This document shows positions 22,594 to 34,637 of a stretch of 64,000 bases of DNA, piece by piece. The first letter of the stretch is position 1, and the number at the start of each line of letters is the position of its first letter. The translations under genes were made by a program, and so were the position numbers. The stretch is from Marsupella aquatica. Its lineage: Eukaryota; Marchantiophyta. The notes beneath the pieces were generated by a model. That model was not told where the DNA came from. It saw only the letters and a list, made by a program, of their open reading frames with translations, and made no database searches. The stretch lies in NCBI GenBank assembly GCA_973895155.1, contig OZ316894.1, positions 25,668,001 to 25,732,000 on the forward strand. Direction: 5' to 3'.

Positions 22594-23951
22594 CGTTATC
22601 AGCACGAAGACTCAGCCAGCGGAGCCAAGAAGAAAGGACAGAGGGAAGAAAAGACAATCGATGCAGCACCGAAAGGGGAGCATTGATAAAGACATCGATT
22701 ATGAATTACAGAGTACAATCAGAGAATGAGCGAGTAGTGCAGCATTTTACGAGAGTAGGAGATATCCAAGATCAGGAGTGTGCACTCTGATTAGATCTGG
22801 AGAGCCCCGTTGTTTGCGCTCATCAGCAAGTCAGGATTCGAGCGTTACCTTGAAAGTTGGAGACCAGGCTGAGATCGAGAAATAAAGAGAAAACAGGAAG
22901 ATAGCCTTGGAGGAAGCATCGACCTACGCCCTTTCAATTGCTCTTTGATAAGGAACATCGAATAGAAAATAAGACCGTTTTCACTTTCGAAAATGGAAGG
23001 AGATAGGGGCGATGAACGAAAATTTTTGAGAGAAAGCTATCAGGCTCGCGAGCAGAAACGAATGAAAAACAAAGATTGAAGGCAGCCCGACCTAGGAGCG
23101 CCCTAACCCCATCGAAGAATCGAAAGAAGGACAGCGATCGAAAGAAAACAACGATAGCCCTCAGCACTGGATGACAAGTCTACGAAAAAAGACTTTCCTT
23201 AAGGTCTGTGACTGAAACGTTGGACCATCGATTGTCATCGAGCGGCACTTTTGAGCAAAACAGGAGAAACGAAATCGAACAAGGAGATACCAATAGCCAC
23301 TGGAGCACTTTCGTCCGAAACGAGGTGAGAAGTCCCGGAAGGAAACTGATAAGGAACAAAAGAACATAAATCACATCGGGGTGAAGGAGGGCACATTGAG
23401 CACAAGGAAGGTGCTCAGGAGTCGAAACAGCGCACAAGGGGCGCAACCGCAATCAAATCCCACCACATTGAGACTGCAAAACGTCGAGAAAACCTCCAAA
23501 ACCGTCACTAAGTGCAAAACCTTTTTAACTGCAAAATCTGTCAAAGAGATTTCAATTACAAAGGAAAAGTTGCACTTAACCAAATAAGCGCACATAACCA
23601 CAAAACCTCCATAACTGCATTTTGTAACAAAGAAAATTAACTTTACAAAGCCACATGTGCACTTAACCAGGGCACGAGTAAAGAATCACCCATAACTGCA
23701 CAAACTGCAAAACTTCATTACTGCACAATTTAACAAAGGAAAGAGCAAATACAAAGGAAACTTTGCAGTTAACCAAATACCAAGGAAAACCTAAATCCTA
23801 AGTGCAAACCCTAAAATTGAATTTCGGATTTGCATGCTCTCTCCACCCAGCCCCACTTTGCATGCCGCAGAAATGTGCTTTGTCGTTTCTTACTATACTT
23901 GCTAGTATATAAGCCTCCATTACCATTAAAAGGAATCAAGCCACCAACCCG
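22594..23951 (+). other. Untranslated leader of the Copia element
   Basis: About 1.36 kb between the 5' LTR and the gag ATG. It is purine-rich and contains repeated AACTGCA/CTTAACCA motifs between 23520 and 23790. No plus-strand frame is long or familiar. A long leader of this kind usually holds packaging and dimerisation signals; that role is inferred. Confidence 0.6.
22596..22607 (+). promoter_or_regulatory. Putative primer-binding site
   Basis: TTATCAGCACGA lies two bases inside the 5' LTR end, the position where the tRNA primer pairs in Copia elements. It is not the common TGGTATCAGAGC initiator-Met site, and I did not assign its tRNA. Confidence 0.55.
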
Positions 23952-26900
23952 ATGACCAACCTAGAGAAATTAACATTTCCAGCCCTAGACATCGATGGTA
24001 GCAACTACCTGGAATGGTCAATGAACCTCAGAGAGAATCTTACCTCGCTAACCCTACTCCCAGCTATAGGAATAGCTCAACCTATACTAGCTGGCGAACC
24101 CCAACCAGACCCGTTAACTAAAGCCAACGAATCTAAGGCCCTTGTATTCCTTAGACGCCATATCCATAGATTCCTACAAAGACAATACATGCACCTCTCA
24201 ACCCCTCGTGAACTATGGACAGCGCTCCAAACCCGATTCGACCACCAAAAACTGGTTGAACTACCTAAAGCCAGGCAAGACTGGCTAAACCTGCAAGTCC
24301 AGGACTTTACCTCTATTTCAGCCTACAATAGCGAACTCTTTAGAATAACATCAACCCTCGCACTATGTGGCGAGCCGGTCACAGACAAGGATCTGCTAGA
24401 GAAGACCTTGTCGACATTTCATTCATCGAATGTGTGGCTATCAACACAGTATCGAAACATGAAGTTCGGGCAATACTCCGAGCTCATAGCCCACCTCCTA
24501 GTCATCGAAAGAAACCAAGAACTTCTTTTAGTAAACTCTAGAAAATGACCTGCGGGCACACTGCCCCCAGGACAACAGAATGAAACCCATAACATAGAAA
24601 ATGCTGAACCCTCCACATCGAGGCAAGGCATTAAGCGCACTAAGAATGGCAACCGAAGAAACACCCACAATAGGGGGAGTTTCTATAACCAACGTCCACA
24701 ATATAACTCCCAACGGACCTTTAGAGGACGTGGAGGACGTGGTGGACGAGAAGGACGTGAAGGACGAGGAGGACGTGGTGGACGCGGTGGACGTGGAGGA
24801 CACGGCGGTGGAAGAACATATAACAACAACCGTGGAAACGATTGGTCACAATCCCGACAACAACGGGAACGACCGAAATGCCATGAATGTGGCATGACAA
24901 ACCACCTAGCGAGAAACTGTAGAATCCCGCAACACCTTAGAGAACTATATCAACGGTCCATCCAGAATGGACAAACCTCTAGGGCACCACCCCGTGAAAC
25001 CCACGGGACGTTCATGGAGTCTAGTGACCCATTCCAAGACTTTTCAGACCTACCTGCCCAACCCGAGGCACACTTAGTGGCAAGTAGCTCCACTACACCA
25101 GATTTAAATAGTCCAAGCACATGTATTATTGACAGTGCGACCACGCATACTATCCTCAGGGATAGACACCTTTTCCACAAGATTACACCCTCACGTAGAT
25201 CCCTGACCACTATAAATGGCCCTAGCCAAATAGAAGAAGGCTTCGGCCCAGCTTCCATTAGACTACCGCAGGGTACAGCGATTCACATAGAATCTGCCAT
25301 TTTCGCCCCGAACGCAACCCGTAATCTCCTCAATTTTAGAGATATACGAGCAAATGGACTACATGTCCAGACGGGCGACACAAGAGACCAGGAAGTGATA
25401 CACTTGGTTGAAAATACCCCTACGGGGAAAATTATTAAAGAAACCCTTTTCTCGTACCCCTGCGGGTTTTATGTAACTCATATTGAATGCCTGCATAACA
25501 ATGCCAACACAAGCGAATTGCATACACTCTGGCATGCACGCCTCGGCCACCCCGGCCAATCAATGCTAACCAAAATCATTAAAAATTCAAGAGGCATTCC
25601 AATCAATACACGCCACATTCCAGCGAGCACCCCATGCACTGCATGCTCACGCGGAAAATTAATAACAAGACCCACGACATCAAAATTGCCAACTAAAATA
25701 CCCCAATTCTTGGAAATAATCCATGCAAATGTTTGCGGGCCGATTAACCCTCCGAGCGGACCTTTCCGCTACTTTATGGTATTAATTGACGCATCAACTA
25801 AATGGTCAAATGTGACCCTGCTTTCAACGAGGAACATGGTTATGCCTCACATTTTGGCGCAAATCTTGCGCGTGAAAGCACAATTCCCAGATCACCCCAT
25901 TAAGACACTAAGGGTGGACAATGCAGGGGAATTCACATCCGAAACATTTGACGACTTTTGCACATCACTTGGCATAGACGTACAATATCTTGTACCTCAC
26001 GTGCATTTTCAGAACGGATTAGCTGAAGCGGTCATTAAACGCCTTCAGTTAATTGCATGCCCATTACTAATGCAGTCAAAACTCCCCGTCTCAGCATGGG
26101 AACATGCCATATTACAGGCTAATGCATTAATCCAATACCGCCCATCGGCTTTTAATACCTATAGCCCATACCAAATTGCTAATGGTATTAAACTTGACCT
26201 ATCCCACCTTCGTTCATTTGGATGCCAAGTAATGGTCCCCATTACTCCACCCAAACGAACCAAGATGGGACCCCAACGACAGTTAGGGATATACATCGGA
26301 TTCGACTCTCCGTCCATAATTTGATATATGGAGCCTACAACTGGCAACGTCTTTAAATCTAGATTCTTAGATTGCCATTTCGATGAACATGTTTATCCAC
26401 CGTTAGTAACCCCTGAACACCCACAACCACCTTTGGAGTGGGAAAGACATTTGTCATTTTGGCAAGACCTTAGAACCAATCAAGGGGAGAAAGAAGTTCA
26501 ACGAATTTTGCAACTCCACAAGATTGTGGAAGAACTTCCAGACGCTTTTGTCGATACATCACAAGTTACCCGCTCACATATTCCAGCTGCGAGAGCATCT
26601 GCTTGCATTGAATTATCAAGTGCGCCAACAAATACATCCCAGTCTCGTGCCAAACGTGGCAGACCGTTGGGATCAAAGGATAAACAACCAAGAAGGCGTG
26701 GTTCATCTATACCACCTTCACCTGATGTCGATCATACCGAATCCACAACTCATGAAGAGATTTCTATCCACTACGCACACACCGGTACGATGTGGGATAG
26801 AAATACTACTTCAATAGATGATGCTTTTGCATTAATGGTGGCAACACATATCACTGATGATACACCCGAACCAATATCTATCTTAGAATGCCAAAACAGA

Positions 26901-28628
26901 CCAGATTGGCCTGAATGGCAGAAAGCTATCAACGGAGAATTAGATTCCCTACTAAGCAGACACACGTTTGGCCCAGTCGAGCCAACACCACAAGACGTAC
27001 ACCTCATTGGCTACAAGTGGACATTCATCCGCAAAAGAAATGATAAAGGCCAAGTTGTACGCTACAAAGCACGCCTGGTAGGGAAAGGATTTATCCAAAA
27101 ACCGGGAATTCATTACGATGAAACTTACTCACCGGTTATGGATAGCACAACATTCCGATATCTTATCGGATTTGCCATTTTCCATCAACTACAAATGCGA
27201 CAACTGGATGTTGCGACCGCATATCTATATGGAATTTTAGACACTTGTCTATACATGCGATCACCTCCCGAGTTGGAGCAATGTTGCCAAGCTTTAGCTC
27301 AAGGCGCTAAATCGCATATTCCATATTTACATAAGATTATAAAACAATTATCTCAAGTTACACCTCATGTGTCATCTACACATGTAACTCATAATAATGA
27401 CACCGCTGTGTCAACCGTACGGAATACTCGCCGCGGACTAGCTATCCGCGTGTTGAAGGCATTATATGGCCTGAAACAAAGTGGCAGAGTATGGTATCAA
27501 AGATTTACTGATGAAATGATTACCATGGGTTTTACCCATGATGCCATTACACCATGTTTATTTATTAAACATATGGATGACGAATATGTCATCGTTTCTA
27601 TCTATGTTGATGACTTAAACATATTTGGGACACCCCAAATTACCGAAGATACTATTACTCGTCTTAAATCAACATTTGAGATGAAAGACCTTGGACATAC
27701 AAACTTTTGCCTAGGATTACAACTGGAGATCTTACCTACTGGCATGATGTTCCATCAAACCACACAAATCGAAAAGATCCTAAAACAGTTCAATATGAAC
27801 CTAGCACACCCATTGACGTCACCAATGGTTGTACGTTCATTAGAAAACACCACTGATGTTTTTCGCAAGCGCGAAGAACATGAACCAATTTTAGGACCAG
27901 AAACTCTGTATCTTTCTGCGATAGGAGCATTAATGTATCTAGCAAATCAGACACGACCAGACATTGCATTTGCAGTTAACTTACTAGCTAGACATAGTGC
28001 AACTCCCACAGCCAGACACTGGAATGGAGTTAAGCACGTATTTAGATATCTACGTGGAACCACCGATCCCGGGTTATTTTACCCATTCGGTGCAAACCAC
28101 GAGTTCATAGGATATGCGGATGCCGGATATCTCTCCGACACTGATACCACAAAATCCCAAACTGGATACGTTTTTACCATAGGGGGTACTGCTTTTTCTT
28201 GGAAAAGCGTGAAACAGACCCTAACAGCAACCTCATCGAATCACTCAGAAATCTTAGCTCTACATGAGACTAGTCGTGAAGCCATTTGGTTACGATCCTT
28301 TATAAACCACATCAACACCAAATGCGGCCTACCACCACTAACGAAGCCTACTAACATTTTTGAGGATAACGCAGCATGTATACAACAAATCACAAAAGGA
28401 TTCATCAAAGGCGATCGCGTGAAGCATATAGCTCCAAAGTTTTTCTACACCCACGAGTTACATGGAAAAGAGATCAACATTCTGCAGATTTCAAGTGCAG
28501 ACAACTGTGCGGATCTCTTCACCAAATCACTATCGCCATCAGTTCATCACCGACACTGCCAGGCGATTGGACTGCGGAGCGTGCGACGCATGATGACCGT
28601 GGAGGCTATTGCTCCACATGATACCTGA
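23952..28628 (+). CDS. Copia gag-pol polyprotein, interrupted by two in-frame stops
   Basis: One frame of 1,559 codons from ATG 23952 to TGA 28628, broken by TGA at 24546-24548 (end of gag) and 26322-26324 (end of integrase). Domains: a UBN2-like gag; an Arg-Gly-rich tract (24722-24800); a CCHC zinc knuckle (C310, C313, H318, C323); protease DSATTHTIL (D394); integrase zinc finger (H-H ... CTAC) and catalytic core. In the core D656 and E692 are present with DX35E spacing, but the expected first Asp is Asn593. Reverse transcriptase follows with YVDD at residues 1218-1221, then RNase H (GYADAGY, SSNHSEILAL). The second stop lies where relatives read SIIRYLEP, so CGA to TGA is likely. About 60 extra residues occur between MRSPPEL and ALYGLKQSG. 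Confidence 0.93.
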
Positions 28629-28921
28629 TGACATGATGCTGACGACCTACTGTTGAGACAAATATTAAAACTAGATTTACTATAGCATCTGACTTTATTT
28701 AATATTGACATTTATTACGACGAGGACTGTTAGGCTGCACTCTTTTTCCTTTAGCACTCATATTTTTCTCTGCTACATTGGTAGAGTTTTTACTAAGCTA
28801 GAGTTGATAAAGGTTTTTTAACGAGGCAGTCTACCTCGCTTGTACTTATATCATGTATTTTCTATGAACATGATATAATAAGTATAGTCTATGTTGTCTA
28901 CATAGTTGTCACTATATACCC

Positions 28922-28930
28922 AAAGGGGAA
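28922..28930 (+). promoter_or_regulatory. Polypurine tract
   Basis: AAAGGGGAA directly precedes the TG of the 3' LTR, the expected primer for plus-strand DNA synthesis. Confidence 0.85.
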
Positions 28931-29044
28931 TGTTAGACTCTACCTGGTGACCGGACGACCGGATCAGCCAATCACCGGACCGACACCACTATATATACCA
29001 ACCACCACAGGCTATACATGATTCATTCCATTCATACTCTCACA
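28931..29044 (+). repeat. 3' LTR of the Copia element (114 bp)
   Basis: Same length as the 5' LTR with two transitions between them. It is followed by the CTCGC target-site duplication. Confidence 0.95.
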
Positions 29045-29106
29045 CTCGCATTAATGTCCTGTTAGGATGAGGGCACTTTACTAAAAATAAAGAATCTCTC
29101 GCATTA
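29045..29106. repeat. Right units of the host tandem repeat
   Basis: Starts with the duplicated CTCGC and repeats the GAGGGCAC-TTTACTAAAAATAAAGAATCTCTCGCATTAATG unit found just before the element, then starts a further copy. It shows that the insertion fell exactly at a unit boundary. Confidence 0.85.
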
Positions 29107-31745
29107 ATGCCCTTAGTCTTCTTTGCCTTTGTTTGGGTTCTTTGTTTTTGTCTTTGTTCCTTAGCTGTTATGGGGGCTCCTTCCCTTGTTTGCCCTGTTT
29201 GGTCTTCCTGGGGCATTTTTCCCTTCCTTCCCCCCCCCCCCCGGCCCCATTGGGGCCCTGTCTCCCGGTTTGGCATATTTGCCTTTTCGCACTGATATAT
29301 GATTGTGTACAATAATAACCCCTCAAACTTGAACGAAAACACTCATATTTGGGGGCATCATGGTTCACAGTGCCCTGTTACCAGGACGTTTTTTGTCGTC
29401 CACCAGAGTACATCCCATTTCCCACAATGTTCTCGTGTTTTCATCCCCAGTTGGAAACGGTGCCGTCATACATAACCAGTTCTAGTCTGTTTTCTTTCGT
29501 TCAGCTCGTCGTCACCAGAATCTTCCCTTCCTCCCCCAGTCAAACGGCAATTGTCGTCCCTCGGCAAACAACATTCCTGACGCAGGAGCACCGCAGACGA
29601 TCCGTAGTTTGCGCATGCACCGACGTTGGTTCTGTACAGTGCTCGGAAAAGGTGTACCTACACGGCCAATTAACGCATCGATTGATGCCGTGCGTCCAGA
29701 TTTCATGAGAGTCTAAGTCAGTCCGCTCCTGCAGCAGCAACAGTAGCAGCAGGTGGCAGCAACGAGCTCCCCTCTTTGTAAGTACATCGCAGTGTAAAGC
29801 ATCGACCGACTCTCTAGCTCTCGCCTTTGTACCAGCCATCGGTACTTCTTTGCTCCAACTCGACGCAGACCCTACACCGACTAAATTCGCAAGCGCAAGT
29901 ATTCCATATCGAGGAGGAAGGAATTGATGGCCGATTTGAAGGCAGAACCAAAGTAGCCATGTTGTCGAAGAGCTGGCATTCCATCCATTAGTCGATTTCG
30001 TTTGGGAAACAATAATCTAATCAGACTCATGCATGGCCGGGTAGATCCCTGAGCGGATACGTACCTCGGCTTGCGTGTTCATGCGCGTCTGCTCCATCTG
30101 ACCTCGACAATAGATCAGTCCAGAGCTAGCTGACCCGTAAATTTCCCAGAGATCTGCACTTTTCTCCGGTCGTACCTCATTCACTAGCTACGAATTCCAA
30201 CGATTTATAGATCCGCTCGTCGACCACTGCTCCACCGATAAACACTCTGCAATGCGTTTGTCTTGTCTGGACCGGTAGAGAGTCTACTGGGCAGAGATGC
30301 AAGTAGAGCTCTTCGATCCAAACCGGCGTTACGGTAGCGGATCTAACTGTCAGATATACAGGCCTATCTCTGCATGCGAACTTGTACAGACTTACTTTAT
30401 CTGACTGCAGTAGCTGTCTAGAATGCTTCGGCGCATTTACCGATTTACGGCCTCTCTTGACTGACCCCGCACGTAGAGCACTGTCAATGGTTACGTAAGT
30501 TCAAAGCCTAGGCAGGTCAATGTTCGACGATGGCAGAAGAGGCTTTCTCTGTGGATCTTAGCAACCGGACCAAACAGTTAATTTAATTTCATCTTCATGG
30601 AAAAGGACACTAGACAATTCCGACGAGTGCTGTATTCACGGATCCAAAAGTAGAAACTTACCCCTGAATTCGAAGCTGAATCAACTCACCCCGGGGCTCT
30701 AATTTTGTTTTCAACGGAAGCGCATAGCAAATGCCAATCCGTGCAAACGGAGCAGGGGTTGAGGTAAACGAATCATCTGGGGATATGAATGCAGTAACAT
30801 GATCAATTATTCAAATTCTGGATCTGGGTCTTGGGCGAAAATCGAGATATATTGGAGCTAGCTCGGAGTCTCAAGCACTGCGATGTTGTTGACTAATATC
30901 AAGCTATCCAATAGGCAGACAAGCGCAGCCAGGGAGGCATTGTGAATGAAGACGTGACTTGAGATTCGATGGGACAGATCTGCCGATATATAGATCTAGC
31001 GAGGTCAAAGCACCTGCAACTTGCTCTCATGATCAACTTTCCAATGCAGCATCCAGACTTTATAATCTGAACCTATTATTGACGCATAAACATTGTCCCA
31101 ACAATAAAACTATCCAGGGTCGTTGAATCGTGAAAAAGACCTACAATTTGACTCGATCGAGCATGGAACATGCTTGGGAATGCATTCCAAAAGAGCGAAG
31201 TTCTAACTTGAGATTCATTGCGTAAGATTTCGGACCGATTTGAACACGTAAGACCGGTGCCGCCAAATTGTGTAGCTTGAATGATCTGAAAAGGATCTAG
31301 CGATATGAACCATTATTGTGACTACAAAAGATCCATATTTTGATAAGTATATATGTCTTATATTCCAAAGTAGTTCTCGACTGGAACTGATAATGTCGAT
31401 CAGCTCAGTCGTGGATCGATCGGTACTCGATTCGACTAATAAATTTCTACTAGCTATAATCGCTACAAGACTTCGAAGATATAAATTGACCGATCTACAG
31501 CTCAGACAAGCGGGGAACTGGTGCATAAATACTAAGCATGATGCACAGATTCGTTGATCGATCCATGATCTAGACATAAATCTCTATATTGTGAAATGAC
31601 TCGATTTGTCTAGCTAGACCTGAGTACCAGTTCCGCCCCAGCAGGCCGGCATGGTCCAAACGGAAGATAACAAATGGAAGAATATTGTACAAGCCAACCT
31701 AAACATTAGATTTGTTGGCCAGCCTGCCAGCTACCGCTGAATTGA
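29107..31745. other. Non-coding region downstream of the MYB gene
   Basis: Holds a T-rich low-complexity stretch with a run of 13 C (29229-29241). Beyond that lies unique-looking sequence with only short open frames on both strands. The part near 31700 probably contains the 3' untranslated region of the MYB gene, which reads toward it. Confidence 0.4.
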
Positions 31746-34637
31746 TCAAAATGTTAGCGCGGGGAGAACGGGAAGCTCGGTGGAGTGACCGTAATCAGGG
31801 TCCCACATGTTAGAGCAGCTGGTGTTGCTGCCATTGCCCATGGTATCATTCATTGAGGAGATGGACGTGATCGGGTCCATGACCGGAATCTCATGTTCGT
31901 TCCCGATCGGTTGAAGGATCTCCATGTCCCAGATGCTCACCTCGTCGACGCTACTACAATTGGACATCATCCTGAGATAGTGGGCACTGTTGGTAGACGA
32001 CGAGTGGTCTGCAGTGACCACTTCTTGGAATTGGAAGGAGTTTTGCTTGTCATCTGTGTCCCCGATATCCGTGAGCAAGAAAGAACTCAACTGCTGAATA
32101 CTTTGTGTGCCAGTGCGTATGACCTCGGGTAATTGAGCATGTGCCTCCCATCCAGTGCTCGAAGTGAGTCCAGACTCGTACGATGACGGAGTTGACATTC
32201 CTGCATGTGTAACACAGATTAAAATTTAAGATCGAGTGAACACACATGCAAAATAAAAGAAAAAAATTAGCGACAACGCATAGAAATTTCTCTTTAAACT
32301 AGTTAATCAGCTAGTCCAGGATAGGGAAATTGACAGGTGAGTCCGAGCTGTAGGAGCTCGAGGGGATTTTGCGTTCAATGACAATGATGAGTTCCGATGG
32401 CCAAAACAGGCACGCAAACTAATTACCTTTGTCAAGTAAACATCCGCTGCTGGCGGTGGATTCGGATGTGATGCAGGGGCTTTCTCCAAAGGCACCACGC
32501 TGTTGCTGCTTTTGGTCCGAGAGTTGGAGCTCGAGATCCGAGTAGCTGCAGCTGTTGCTGAAATCTGCAATCATGTGGGAGCACTCTCTGTCTGCACACC
32601 CGACGCTGCAGCACTGCGGTAGAATGCTGACAGGAGAGCACGGGGAACCTAGCATGGATAGACTGTCCGTGCCACACTTGTCCATTGAGAAGCCGGAGCT
32701 GAGCGATCTGCTCGCAGGAAGAGGATCTGAAGCAGCGCAATGATGCTCTTTCAATTGAGGCAGGTGCATCATGTGCGAGTAATCGGGATACATCACGCTA
32801 TCCCTCAGGAAGCTCTCCACAAGGGCCACTGATTTTTGATAGTTTTCGTCCCGTGTTGCGGCTGGAGTGCCACCGTTTGAGGATGCGTGATTGAAGGGCG
32901 AGGTAAGAGACTTGGGCTTCAATGCAGCAGCTGCATTAGCGGTTGATATGTGGAACAGCTGCGTGGGCAGTTGCGCAGGATTGAAATTGCACTGATCATT
33001 CGATTCATCTTGCCCGTCGGCTTCGACGCCCGCTTGTAGCTGCTGCTGCTGTTGTTGCTGCTGCTGGCTCAAGGGTCGGTGTGTGTGCGGGTCGATTCCC
33101 ATAGTCCGTAGCTTCTTCTTGAGATGAGTGTTCCAATAATTCTTGATTTCGTTGTCAGTTCTCCCTGGTAGGCGGCCAGCTATCAACGACCATCTGCAAC
33201 GACGCAAGCATTTGAACTCATTATCATTTCGTGATGAAGGTGCGGACCGGGCTTCGTGCTGCAACCGTGTGTATATTATTATCCCTGCTACGTAGAGTCC
33301 TTAGAGGTACACGGATTCAAACCATACAGTCTGCAAATTGGCTGGAGCGATCGAATTCGGATTTATATATGCTGATAATTCTAAACCTTCGGGCATCCGA
33401 GCGGCTTAGCGATTTACGGTGAATTCGTGAGGTACTGAGGGTACGTACGGGTCATTAATAAAAACAAAACGACACACACCTAGACGGCAGCAATGAGGAG
33501 GTTATCGTAGGTAATCTTGCGACATACCTGTTGCCAAGGAGAGTATGCAAGGTAATGATAAGCTGGTCCTCTTCCTCCGAGATGTTCCCGCGCTTAAGGT
33601 CAGGGCGGAGGTAGTTGATCCAACGCAGTCTGCAGCTCTTCCCGCAACGCAGAAGCCCTGTACACATGTACAATAATTCATTTTGCCAATGTTTCAGCTG
33701 CTCCAGGAAATTGGCGTTGCAATTGGAGTTGGTCGAATCACGTAACGAATCCATTCGCCAACGTATTACTCAGAAAACTGTTTATTCCTATAACATAAAA
33801 TGATCATCCGGGAATTCGAAATTATGATGCTCGACGTATGATACTTTGTCGTTCCGGGAACTCACCATACCCGCAAGAGTTCTGGCGCGGTATGCGCAAT
33901 CAGGGAGGCGAAGAAAATCGAATTAAAAGAAGTGAATTAGTGCACCCTAGTACGCCGTAATATTTAATCCAAAACCAAGAGGATCAGAATCGCTCAGTTC
34001 AAATTGTATCTATTGCGCTATGTGCGCAGGTGCGTCAGCTGATTACAAGTATCTTTTTGAAGGCAGCAACCTTCTGATCCGTTCAGCGAGCCGTTCACTA
34101 CGTGGCCAGGATGGTGATTAGTTCCTTGGGTATAAATTTGAATTCAGCGGGCATGGACGTACACTAGCAATTGCTTATACTTCACTTACTAAGTAGGCGA
34201 TAATTAGACACGGACTCCTTACTGAATTTAACCACGAAGAATCTCATGTTCTCTCAATTCTGAGAAACTGGCTTTCTGATCGATGAGTCCATAGAAGAAT
34301 TCTAGAAATTGTCGATCGTCATGATTGTCGCTAGAATTCAACTACCGAATTGGAAATTCAACGAACGAATGGACAACGCAGCGAATCACAAGCCGAACAC
34401 CACGATCCTAGTACGTTCATGTATCTACGAGCCCTCCGGTTTTTCACAATTCGTTTCAATTGCTATACACGGATTATCCACCTATATGAGGCATCGGTAT
34501 TCACCAGCAGATTTTGGAAGCGTTCGCCAACAGCCTTCGCCATGCTTCGTAATGTATTCTGTCAGCTTGAGATCCTCCTCCCTTGTCCACGGCCCTCTGT
34601 TGAGCCCTACTTTCGCACAACACGGAGCTCGTCCCAT
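31746..34637 (-). CDS. R2R3-MYB transcription factor (494 aa, four exons)
   Basis: Nuclear DNA-binding regulator. Exons on the minus strand: 34637-34505, 33657-33528, 33193-32427, 32200-31746; all junctions are GT-AG and in phase. The first two introns are at the classic R2R3-MYB positions, and exon 2 has the standard 130 bp. The protein starts [21 protein letters not shown]2 has W17, W37 and W57; R3 has I70 in place of its first Trp, then W89 and W108. The [11 protein letters not shown] motif follows R3, then about nine Gln (131-139) and a Ser-rich activation-type tail. The usual bHLH-interaction signature in R3 is not met: Gln replaces the acidic residue and Thr replaces Arg/Lys. A third intron in the tail, after ...LLDK, is unusual for seed-plant members. 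The subgroup cannot be fixed. Confidence 0.95.

Larger units (their letters stand above)
22480..29044 (+). mobile_element. Ty1/Copia LTR retrotransposon, 6.57 kb, nearly complete
   Basis: Bounded by two 114-bp LTRs (22480-22593 and 28931-29044) that begin TGTTAGAC and end CTCACA. They are flanked by a perfect 5-bp target-site duplication, CTCGC (22475-22479 and 29045-29049). A 1.36-kb untranslated leader precedes one long gag-pol frame with the Copia order protease, integrase, reverse transcriptase, RNase H. A polypurine tract AAAGGGGAA abuts the 3' LTR. The LTRs differ at two of 114 positions, so the insertion is fairly young. Two in-frame TGA codons and an integrase active-site change make this copy non-autonomous. 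LTRs this short are at the low end for full-length Copia elements. Confidence 0.96.

Noticed and set aside
24683-24895. Pro/Arg-rich 70-codon minus-strand frame
   Set aside because: Antisense shadow of the Arg-Gly-rich tract of the Copia gag.
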